From positions 10,479,034 to 10,543,033 of the forward strand of contig NC_082618.1 in the NCBI RefSeq assembly GCF_030936135.1: 64,000 nucleotides of DNA, given 5' to 3'. Shown here piece by piece: positions 39,028 to 49,800 of this stretch. This DNA is from Gavia stellata. Lineage: Eukaryota; Chordata; Aves; Gaviiformes; Gaviidae. Both the position numbers and the translations under genes were made by a program. Every line of letters starts with the position of its first letter. The stretch's first letter is position 1. The notes below the pieces were generated by a model. The model saw only the letters and a program-made list of their open reading frames with translations, was not told the DNA's origin and did no database searches.

Positions 39028-40344
39028 TTAAAAGATAAGTACGTAACAAGTGGCTGGTGGGTGAAGTATGTTCCCAACAATTTCATTTATATTTTTAAAA
39101 AGCACTTAAGCTCCCCCCTCACCCCCATAGTCTATATTCCAGAGAGGCAAAAGGTCCTTTGTGGCAGATTTTATGCTTGAGTGTAATAATTATATTCTTT
39201 GTCACGCATCTAAGGTGATAAACAATTCAGATTACGGCAGGAAAAAATGTAAGGAGGCTTTACGAAGCTTAATTCATTTGTAGTGCCCTTGCACTTGAGT
39301 AGTGTTACATGAGGAGAAATCTGTCCTTCAAGCTTGCTTCTCTGTAAGCGGCATTCCTGGCTTTGCGTATCAGATATGAAATTTGTTTGGAATGTTTGCT
39401 ATAAAAATACCTATGCATGAACTTACATCAGCGAGAAAGTAACTTCGACTTGACCTTTCTCCAGCTCTGATGTGGTAAGATCATTCAGTACGGAAACCGT
39501 AACTTAGGGAATGACTTGTGGCTGGTGTTTTCACAGGCTTTGTTTCTGTGCAGGAACAATTCTTGGAACAAGCCGCCCTTGGAAATCAGTGTTTTCTTTC
39601 AAACTCCTTATTTTCTGCTCGGGAGTGACCCAGGGTGTGTTATCAGGCTTAATGTTGTAACAAAGCCGTTTGGGAAATCCTCCCGTTCTGTGCAAGTATT
39701 GGACTGAATACTAAAAGCAAACATGCTGAAGAACAGCAAAGGACAGAGGTATTTTTGATCCTCTTACAATTCAGTCCGTGTTTCTGTTTCAGACATTGAA
39801 AAGACACTTTAATGGAACAGGAACTTCCTCCTGCCACCCTACGCTTGCAGTACTTCTCCTTAGAGGACTTCCTGAGGAGAGCCGCAGACCCCTGTGAGGT
39901 ATGAGGGGGGCTGAGGCACAGGGTGCAGACCCAGGGGCCGTTTAGCCCGGGGCCCCGTTGCACCGTGGCCTTGCGCCTCTCCCTCGGTGCATGTCTACGC
40001 TCCTACGGAAAGCGTTGACAGTTTCGCAAGTGCCAAATTTTGAAGCGTGTGAGTGGGGGAAAGCCCTTCCTCACAGGCCCTTCCTCTCTATACCTTCTGT
40101 GGCACGGCTGGTCGCCTAACGGCCCTGAGGCAGGGCCGAAGACGCCGGCCCCAACCGGCCTCTGTCGAGCCCCCCTGCCCTTCGCTCTCCCCAGGGAAGG
40201 GCCCCGTTTGCCCGGCGCGGGGGCCGCAGGCCCTGCCGGCGCCGCTCCCGTCAGCCGCCCCCTTCCCCGGCAACAGCTGAGGGAAGGCGGGAGCCGCGCG
40301 CCGGCGCCTTTGGCGGGCAGCGAGAGGGAGGCGGGTGCTGCCGC

Positions 40345-40354
40345 GTCACGTGAC
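40345..40354. promoter_or_regulatory. E-box/CLEAR palindrome 1
   Basis: GTCACGTGAC lies inside a 16-bp perfect palindrome, CGCGTCACGTGACGCG (40,342-40,357). This core is the published consensus for TFEB/TFE3/MITF and is also bound by USF factors. Confidence 0.7.
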
Positions 40355-40475
40355 GCGGGGCGCTCCCCTGTGGCGGGAGGGGAGCCTGCCCCCTCCGCGG
40401 CTTCGGCGCGCGACGTCCGTTAGGAAGCGCCAAGGGAGAGGCGGGCGGCGGCGCCGGGCCATAACAGCCCTCCCC

Positions 40476-40485
40476 GTCACGTGAC
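40476..40485. promoter_or_regulatory. E-box/CLEAR palindrome 2
   Basis: A second exact GTCACGTGAC lies 131 bases downstream of the first and 212 bases before the USP32 start codon. Confidence 0.7.
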
Positions 40486-40506
40486 GCGGCGCGGCGGGCG
40501 GGCTCT

Positions 40507-40515
40507 TCACGTGAC
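40507..40515. promoter_or_regulatory. E-box/CLEAR palindrome 3
   Basis: TCACGTGAC, missing only the first G of the ten-base palindrome, starts about 30 bases after the second copy and 5 bases before the first upstream AUG. Confidence 0.7.
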
Positions 40516-40520
40516 CCAGC

Positions 40521-40622
40521 ATGGAGGCGGCGGCGGGGAGGGCGCGCGGCCGCCTCCTCCCCCCGGCCGCCCCGGCCCGCCCCGCCTCCCCCCGCCCGCG
40601 CCCTGTGCTCCGGAGTCGCTAG
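40521..40622 (+). CDS. Upstream ORF 1 in the USP32 leader (33 codons)
   Basis: An ATG with A at -3 and G at +4 opens a 33-codon frame rich in Arg, Pro and Ala that ends at TAG (40,620-40,622), 65 bases before the USP32 start. The peptide has no recognisable motif. It is translated only if transcription starts upstream of 40,521, which cannot be decided here. Confidence 0.4.
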   Translation: MEAAAGRARGRLLPPAAPARPASPRPRPVLRSR

Positions 40623-40670
40623 CGGCGCAGCCCGGGCTCCGCGGCGCCGAGCCGGCCGGCGGGGGCGGCC

Positions 40671-40679
40671 ATGGACTGA
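40671..40679 (+). CDS. Minimal upstream ORF 2 (ATG GAC TGA)
   Basis: The sequence cggccATGGACTGA places an AUG in strong context (G at -3, G at +4) that encodes only Met-Asp before a stop. The stop is 8 bases before the USP32 AUG at 40,688. It lies close enough to the coding start that most transcripts should contain it. Such minimal ORFs can hold back scanning ribosomes. Confidence 0.5.
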   Translation: MD

Positions 40680-40687
40680 GGGGCATC

Positions 40688-43600
40688 ATGGGCGCCAAGG
40701 AGTCCCGCATCGGCTTCCTCAGCTACGACGAGGCCCTGCGAAGGGGTGAGGGCGGGGGGGGGTTTGCGGAGCGAGCCGCGGGGGGGGGCGGGGAGGGGGC
40801 GCGGCGGGCCTGCGGGGGGGGCGGCGGGAGGGGGCCCCGCTCTGCCCCTGTCAGCGTGCGGTGCGGCGCGGCGAGGCGGTGTCTGGCGGCTCCTCGCACC
40901 ACCATGACAGACCCCGGCGCGGAGGCACTTGCGCCGTTCCTCTCCCTCGGGCTCCTTCCCCGCCCCCTTCCTCTCCTTCCCCCCCCCCCCTTTATTTATA
41001 TATTTATCTCCCCTATCGTAATAATGGGGCCCGGGCAGCAGCCGCGGGGAGGATCTCCTCTCCTCTCCTCGCCGCCTCCACGCCTTGGCAGCAGTCGCCG
41101 GTGCCGTCCCGCTCCCGCCGCTCAGCCGGCAGCCGGGCGGGGAGGGCGGGCAGAGGCACCCGGCGGGCGCTGATGCCGCCAGACCCTCCCGCTGTCTCGC
41201 AGCCCTCGGCCTTGCCTTTGCCTGTGGCTCGCCGGCTCTCCCGGCTGCCCTGGAAAAGGGCGCTGGGAAATCCTGGCATCCCGATGTGGCAGGACTTGCC
41301 GTGCTGCTCCTCTCACCGCGCTGTCAGCGCACGGCTGCCTCATACCTCCTGGCTCCTCGTGTTTACTTGCGCTGTCCGTGATAGGGAGCACGCATCTGCA
41401 TCTCTGGGCTGGAAGATGGATGTGGCTCGTGTGTTTTGTTATATACGTTGCTGTTTTAGTCCATTTCTAGATTCCTCCTGGAGAATTTAAAGAGGAAGGA
41501 GAAACATAAACAAGCTAAATGCTGAATACTTGCAGCTGCAGGGCTCCAAGGCGACAGGCAAGCTACACCCTGTCAGCTACCTCGCTCTAGAACTGATATC
41601 CAAGTCCAAGGACAAAGAGGCACAGTAATTTTCAGCAGTAAATAGTTTGCAAGGAGGATAGTTTTTTATAATTGTTGGTCGGTTGTAATTCATGTGGTGT
41701 AATACAGACAGTTAGAGCAGTTCACCTGTTTGATATTTAAAGCATTGGTAAAATTGATAAATTCAAACCAATACATGGCTGCCCTTTTTATTTCTGCTTA
41801 CATCTGAGAAGCATGTAATGATTGGTAAGGGAAAACTGGGAGGAAACATTGAGCGTTAATTGAAGGAGAAACAAATTGAAATGGAATTTTTAATAAATAT
41901 TTTTAATTTTTTTTTTATGGTGGACCTTCTGAGGGATGCCATGTCAGATAGGAAATGGAGCAACATACTGGCAAGCAGAAGAAACAAATATGTGGTTCAA
42001 ACTCACTTTCATTACAGATTTTAAATATAACTGCCTTGAAGAATTTCACTTCTAGTGAAAGTATAGGAAGTCTTTAAAAGCATTGGTGTATGTATTTTTA
42101 GAGGAGCTGGAGTCATATGTGTAGCTTGGTAGAGGTGTGAAGTTGAATATAACAGGAAGCATTTGAAATAAGCTCTTTGGTGGAAAATACATTCATTTGG
42201 TCAAGATGTATATTCCAAAGTTCATAAATAAGAAAACCCAAATGTTCTGAATTTTAAAGTTAGGTTTAAACTCATATACTACTTCAAAATCTAGGAAGTT
42301 GATCTGGATGTTTCATAATTAAAAGTTTACTTGACATGAAAATAAGATTGATTTTTTTTTTCAAGTTACTTAAAATTATTTCTTGCACAGTGAATGTAAT
42401 ATTTTTCTTTGATGTTATTCTATCCGTATGAGGCATTTAATACTGTTTTTCTGTAGGAGAACAGAAAGGTTGTTTTAGGCTCTCTAGTATAAATTGATGT
42501 TTTGCTAAATAACTATGTTGTTTACTTAACCACTGAATCATTGTGTGTATAAAACAGGCTAGTTATCAAAACATTATTTGTTAGGCCATTCTTACTTGCA
42601 CAGAACCATGCTGGTACTTGGGGCATTTCTGTGGACACAAACAGCAAACAGTGATAATGGATAAACATATAAATATTAAAAAAAGAAAGCCAAATATATT
42701 TATGTCCAATTACATCTACCTTCTCTAACATTGTGTCCTGGTTGTTAAATGCTGAGTAAGTTTTATATTAGGTGATACTGTAGAAATTCTTCAACTGTGA
42801 ATTCTTCATATGTAATCAATAGCGGTTAACTGTACTTGTAAAAGTAGTAATCATTCAGAATGTTGTGGTCATATTTTTGAGGCACTAGTTTTAGACTCGA
42901 TTGCTGAGAGTATCTGGAAAAATGCAATGAGTGCTGCAGGTTCTGTAAGCTTCAGAACATAAGGCTGCCTTTTAGGTAGTGCATGGCAGCAATTTTATTT
43001 ATTGCAATTCCATTTTGGGAGTAGCCAAAGGTTGTGAAGGTGAGGAGAGTTTTTGTGGTTAAACACTCACAATATAAATAACTGTAGCTAAAATGTAACT
43101 TCTGTTCAAGGAGATGAAAATGTGAGAGCAGTCTAGTGTTAATGGCCTTTTTCACCCTTGAGCATGAGCTAGTACTGCATTTTTTTCTTTTTTTTTTTTT
43201 CCTGCTCATTGGCACAGACAGCTGACTGCGCTGTGGATGATGTGGTCATGTGGATGGGCATGATGAAGTTATCTTGTGTCCACCAGTGCAGATCACACTC
43301 AGTCTTGTTAGTCTCCCTTTTTTCCTCATGCCCTGTAAAAATCTGTGTCCGGTTGCATAGTTTGGGGGTGAAAAGTAAGGGATGCTATTTTAGACATCTC
43401 TTCTCCTGTTATGAATATTGCCAAATTATGGTCATCTTATTTATAGTAGCCAAAAGCACTACTTTGCCTGTTGCTGTGGAAAAGGTATGGGTTCTGAACT
43501 TGTGGTGAGAGCTCTTCCTGACCCTGTAGACCTCCTTCTGAGGATGACTTCTTTGTAAGGAGGTGACATTCATGGACATGTCATTATAGGTGAAGTAAAA

Positions 43601-46600
43601 GAAGTGCTTAATTTCAAACTGGGCATAAGATTATTGGTTATTTTAACAAACTAAGTTTGTGATGGCATAAAGTGGTAATGTGTCTCTTGGGTTTGTTGCT
43701 TTTTTTTTTTTTTTTTTTTTTTAGCCCTGAGCTCCAACAGCAGTTTTCTTCCTAGGGCAGTGCTGCAAGGCAGGCAGGCTTCCCTAGGTCGGTGGGTATC
43801 CCTTTTTGGTCTGGTGCCTTTTCCAATGTGTGCCTCTGATTTCCGACTCCTCTACTACCATTCTGTTCATCAGGCTGCCTGGCTGCTCACTCTTCCTGAG
43901 AATTGCCCAGTGTTCGGCCTTGCTAAGCTTATGCCAAGGAGGTAGCGCTCTAAAGTCTGCCTTATCTTGTACTTGTTCTGCTGGCAGAATTGACACCCGA
44001 TTCCTTAAAGGGCTATCTTTGGGCCAATAAAACTTTATAAAGGAAGAACTTTCCATTACTGTCATGTTAGCTCCAGCACAGCAGGTCCTGCACTATGCTG
44101 TGTTGTGTATAGAATATTTTAATAAGGATTCCCCAGGAAAGAGATGGCTATGTGGTATGGATGTCCAGTTTATTTCAGATCCCTAAGGACTCTATTTTCC
44201 AGTGACTGTTAATGTATTCTGCTTAAGTAACTTTCAGAATATAATCGCAGACTGAGCATAAATTTGTAAAGGTACTTGAAAATTATGAGAGTGTAGAATC
44301 TATAGTCAAAGTTTCTGTGAACACTACTTAGAGCAGGTCATGCTAACTCAGGCCGTTTTCAGCTTATGTATGCTAAATATTCAGTCAGGTAACCACTTAA
44401 ACAAAAGAAATGTCAGTGAACAATCATGGATCTGTCAGATTTGTGCCAGAGAGGAAGGCGGGGTTTTCTTTCTGCTTAAGGCAAGGTAAAATATTGGTTG
44501 CATGTATGCTGGGGTGGAAGAAGGGCAACTGCCACAACATCAGCGTGATCAGTGAGTATACCGTTTGGAGAAATGCGTGGTTGCTGATAGGTCCGTTTCA
44601 TTGCGTTTTGTTTTGTGCACAATGATCTCTGAGAAAAAGAGCAAAAATGAAGAACAAAAATAGTACCGTCTTTCGAAAATGTGCATGCAATTAAAATGCC
44701 AGCTAATATTGAGGCAAAAGGCGTATCAATTTCACAGGATTTGCCTCTGGAGAGGTCATGAAATAGTAGTTTTTGAAGACAGTTTTCTTTCCTGCGTGTG
44801 TGTCTCAAAGATTCTACCAGTTGGAGAACAAGCAGCCCATCAAAGCAATGAAAACCCCCTTTAATCCACAAAAAGGTTAGTTAGTATGCTCTCCAATAAT
44901 GACTAATGTTAAGTGATGGGCAGAGGATAAATCTTGCTAATGACCTTTTGTGCCTTGATTGAATTTGAAAAATAGCTACATTTGTTTTATTTAAATCAAG
45001 GCATGTATATCTGGTGACTGATCATTACCATCCTCAAGCGTACAGATGTAATAAATCTGACAAAAGGATGATGGAAAACTTGTGCAAATATATAATCATC
45101 TATTTGAGGTTGTCTTGATCTCAACCTGGTGACAAAATCCATGGACTCAGTGCTTGAGTCCATAGAAGACTACTTTTTATTACTCCAGACTATGAAAGTA
45201 AGTTTTTAAATCCCAGATGCATTTTTAGGAAAAATGATCAGGGAATCATTTTAGTGGTTTATTCTCTTCTTTCTATATCCCATGAAGGCAATTGTTCTAC
45301 TTTCTTTTCTCTCGTATCTGAAAAAGTGCTTGAACACCATAGGCAGGTGAACGTTCTTCAGGTTATGTTGTTTCCTAGGGATATAAACCTGTGTCCTGTT
45401 GAAGGAGCTTTGAGTTTTCAGATGAAAATGCCTAGATCTCTCTCTGCCTTCTTTTTTCTTTTTTTTTTTTTTAGCAATCAGAATGAATAGGATCCACTGT
45501 TGAGACAGTCTAGATTATACAGCGAGACTTGTTATGTCAGCCAGTATTTGATGACTTTAGGGCTCTGTCATATGATTAAAGCAGGTATGAATGCATAGCT
45601 TCACACTTCCTGTTTATAAATCTGTAGAGCTGCAAGTAGCCACTCAAATTCACAGAGCAGTAATTATTTCACAACTTTGGCATTCAGTTCTGATGCTTGT
45701 TTTGGGAGGATACCTCAGTAGTCTCTGCTGAACATCTACTACAATGCACAAGTGACTTGGGGAATTCTACTTAAGCTTCCACGAACTGATGAAAAGAGGC
45801 TACTATTAGAAGAGAGGTTATTTATCTGTAATTCTTCATCTGCTAAGTTGCAGTGACCACTTTCTCTTCTTTGACTTCAGGTTCCAAGTTTAGAGAAGTG
45901 TACTCAGTGGTTTTCAACCTCTTCTTACTTATAACTGCCCAAGTTATTTCCTATTGGAAATGAGGAACATTTGTATAGTGAACTTAAGTCAACTAACAGT
46001 AAGTTTCCTTTCCTGAGATGCCTTTTGTGGTCTTTAGAACTTCTTTATGAAATACTAGTTGAAAACTTACGAATTAGAGGAAAACGTTGCCTTCTGCTTA
46101 GGCTTCTGTGAGTGCTGTGGTTCTGAGGGAGCTGATCACATACCTTTTAGTAGGTTTTTAGTAATTCTTAGATGGTTCTCAAGTCCAGCTGTACCAAGCA
46201 CGGCAGTAACTTGGTAAGTGCTCAAATGGTGGATGCGCACACAGTGATGTAAGTCTGAGAAAAGAGGATTTAAGAATGTAGGCATTTCATAAACCAGAAA
46301 CGTTGAACGTCTTAAAGCAAGAAGCCCTCAAAACCTTGGAATTCAGTAAATGCTGGGAGTCCTCTGGTTTCTCACTTCAACAGGTGAATCGTGTCTCTAA
46401 ATAATAGCAGTCTCATAATGTTAGATGCATTTTTGTCCTGTCAGCATGTTACTAGAGATTCAAATCAAAGCGGTCAGGAAAGCTGCCAAATGAGCATAAA
46501 TAGATAATATCATTCCAGCAATGGTGGCTGGGTGTTAGAGGATAAGCTGAACAAATCCTCATTTTGAGTGTTAAACACCTTGATATTAGCTAAAATACAC

Positions 46601-46824
46601 TATCAGGCTATTATATACGTAATGTATGTTTTTATCTTGATGTAGACTAAAATTGAGTACTCAAAGCATTTATTTGTTTTATAGATTATCTGCCTGTATA
46701 TATTGCAGCTCATAAAGCAGAACAAGCAACAGTTATATTTCTTGTATTTTAATCAATGAAATCAGTTATTTTCATGGTCACCTCTTTCTAATCAGTTTCT
46801 AGTTTTTACTCCTGTAACAGCAGG

Positions 46825-46858
<34 letters not shown>

Positions 46859-49800
46859 TATACATGCCCAGAGAAAGTTGTTGAACTTTCATCCTTAGAG
46901 GTTTTTAAGACCTGCCTGGACAAAGCCCTCCACAAGCTGGTTTGAGTTCAGTGTTGACCCAGTTTCAAGCACAAGGTTGAACTAGGTGACCTCCTGAGAT
47001 ACTTTCCAACCTGGTAGATTCTATGAAATATTTCTGTTCATATTGAATTTCGTAAAGCCTTGTTTTTATGAAATATAACGTCAGGGTCCTAAATCTACCT
47101 GACAGTGTCCTACAGAGAAAATAAAATAAGACAAAAATAGAAACTAGGAAGCTTTTCAAAATGATATGAAGCATCTCTAATGAAATGTGAAAGAAAAAAA
47201 AAAAAAGGGGCTACTTGCATCCTGTTGTACTTGACCTGTAACAGTATCAGGCTTTCTGGCTGCTGGCACTATGGGAGAAATGAGTAAAACAACCCTCACT
47301 TCCTTTCTTTTGCTCAAAGGGAAACCAGCTTACTGTCTCATTTCATAAAATAAGTAAGGCATTCAGTTCTTTAGTACTCAAAAAAAATGAAATCACATTC
47401 AAAAAATGGACCTGTGAAGGGATGACAAGCTTTGTGAGAATAAAAAAGAACATAGCATTAGCAAGTTATGTGATTAGATGAGGCATGATACGTCTATTTA
47501 ATTCTATAAATTAAGATTATTGTACAACTGCTGCTTTGTGATAGGACTGATTATGATTTTCCTGTATTTGAAAAAAATGGATGTTACTAATGTCTGTTGT
47601 ATTAAAAATGCCAGAATATGTCCTGAAAATTGAGTATATTTTTGGTTAGGTTGTGAATTCATACATTCGTTCTCAATAATTTGGTATATGGGGAGTGCCA
47701 GGTAGGTGTAATGAGTTGTATGTCCTTGAACTCTTATCATGGCATCTGTATGATTAGCTACTAATTATTTTGAAAATAATCCTGCTCTTCTTTGGTCCAA
47801 GAAGAAATTCAAAATACAGTGAGCATACAGAAAAGAAATGGAGGAGGGGTAGAACAAGTGTTGCGTTTCCAAATACTGGAATAGTTCCTGTCCACTAAGT
47901 TATTTCAAGGACTGTTGTAAACCAGAGCTACCCAGCTGGGTTTTTTTAGGGTCTCCTGGGTTATTTAACAGTAGTCTATTAATTTTAAAGATTTGCTTAG
48001 TGGGGAGCTGTGCATCCACTCGAGTCCTACTGGGCCAGGTAGGTGCTATGCTCCTCCTTGGGTTGGGAGCTGCAGTGCTGTTTCACTGCTGCTGACTGAG
48101 GGACTGGGAGCACACCAGGGAATGTTTGGTGTCTCGCCATGGAACCTTACAGAGTAAGGTACTTATGGACACCTATGCAGTGGTGTTCTTAACGAGTAGA
48201 AGAAGCGTGAGAGTTTTTCTTCCTGTCCTAGGTAGCTAGCAGTACTAAACTACTTGTGGTAACTTACAGAATTACTTCGCGTAACATGTGGGACTTGGTG
48301 TTCAGTGGAGGCTACTCAGGAGCACATGGCGTTTGATTTGAACTGTCCAACCTCTCTTTAGGTGAGCTCCTGTTGGGTGTTGACTGCTACCTGGGTTCTA
48401 CAAGGAACATCCAATGAGGTGGAAAGTGTGCTGAAGGTACATATGCAGGTCTTGAAGTTCTGCATATGTGTTTTCAGAACTGCATTTTACAATCTAGTCT
48501 TCGGTATTGTTCATAATAAAACTGATGATTTCCTAGTTTAAGTTTCTATATGGGAAAGAAAGTTCTGGAGGTTAATTCTAAATAAGACTTTCAATTTTTA
48601 GAGTATTTCAAAAACAAGTTATTACTTAATTTGTTATATTCCTTGAAGCAGTTGCTTTTTCTTTAAGTTATACTTAGCCTGAATTACTGTGAATGTCCAT
48701 GTGATATCTGCAGTATTGAAGAACTACCAAAAGCATCTTTAACATTTAATTTTCATATGAAAAGGTCATTTACATAATGAGACAATGAAGCCTTTGGGCA
48801 AAGATGAATGTAGAAGAAAAATCCATTAATGTAGATTCTGCCTAAGATTTTGAAAGGGTCTAATTCACAAAACTTTGAATACTATATTATTGCTAGCACT
48901 TACTGGAATAAAAATACCCTGCTTGCCTAAAGAGTGGCAAAATCCTAACACACATTCTCTTTTGTGATTTCTTCAGGGACATCTTACTTCTGTTAGTGAT
49001 GACTGTGTCTGTATAGCTTTAGCATTTTCAGCTTAGCTGTGTAAAAATACTTAGCATTTCTTTTTTACATAATGAATTTTAACACCTCTGGGAAGTGGGG
49101 TTTTTATGAGCTTGTGTTTACAGTTGAGCAGGGTTGGCATAGTCCTTCTTATAGGTGGGGACATGTTTGGAAAGAATGCATCTCTTTTAACTGCAGTTTT
49201 ATTAAACTGGTGTTAAAAGCTCTTCTGGTTTTCTGATCCTTAATGGATATAAGCTGGGTTCAGATCTTGGTTTGAAATGAAATGTGTCTGCATATATTTT
49301 TTTGTAGTGGTTCACCAAATCTGTTTAAAAAATGATGCAAGTTATAATCAATCACAGCATTTTTATGTGTAGAACATTGTCATTCATCATAATGACAATT
49401 AAAAAAGTTGCGTTCATTATTTTAGTGTAATACTGACATACGGGTGAGTTCTAGAAGATGGAGATGTGTGTTTCTTGGTTAAATAATCTAATAGTTTAAC
49501 AAAATTACTTTTTAAAAATATGCTAACATTTGCAACAAGGCCTTTATCTGGTTTTGAAGCAAAATAGGATATGCCTGAGAAAGGTTTGGACAAATGACAA
49601 TCAAGGCAGTTTGTGATGATCAGGGTTTATTTCCTGTTGTATGCATTACTTAATGTAAAAATGGCGAAAGCACTGAAATAGTTACTTACCTGAATCATTA
49701 CCTCCACTAAAGTGATTAGCTATCACAGGTAGGGTGACTTGACGTATCAAGTGACATGCCGTGATCTCTAGGATGCTTAAATCCTCCTCTCCCTTCTCCT

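Larger units (their letters stand above)
24200..40040. other. Intergenic DNA between divergent CHCT1 and USP32
   Basis: No exon of a known gene was recognised in these 16 kb. What can be seen are low-complexity tracts, a local duplication (28,612-28,729), a probable ancient repeat fragment (30,003-30,185), a TG microsatellite (32,365), a short perfect hairpin (38,998-39,027) and AT-rich blocks with homeodomain-type motifs (29,800-29,890; 36,970-37,090). Longest open frames, such as 29,019-29,564 (+) and 31,766-32,083 (-), show no domain or splice context. Confidence 0.6.
40050..41300 (+). promoter_or_regulatory. USP32: CpG island and USP32 promoter
   Basis: The sequence is extremely GC- and CpG-rich across the USP32 first exon and falls back to AT-rich DNA on both sides. 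No TATA box is seen near the expected start. Visible motifs include TTTGGCGGGC at 40,309-40,318 (E2F-like), three TCACGTGAC palindromes, and many GGGCGG/CCGCCC Sp1-type words. The long open frames within the island are by-products of low stop-codon frequency. The transcription start is unknown but must lie upstream of 40,688. Confidence 0.9.

Noticed and set aside
40861..41490. 209-codon plus-strand frame after USP32 exon 1
   Set aside because: It lies in the CpG island inside intron 1, and other frames are equally open. Not a gene.
45448..45475. Poly-pyrimidine tract plus AG (possible acceptor)
   Set aside because: No open exon or donor of convincing quality follows; similar tracts are common in this intron.
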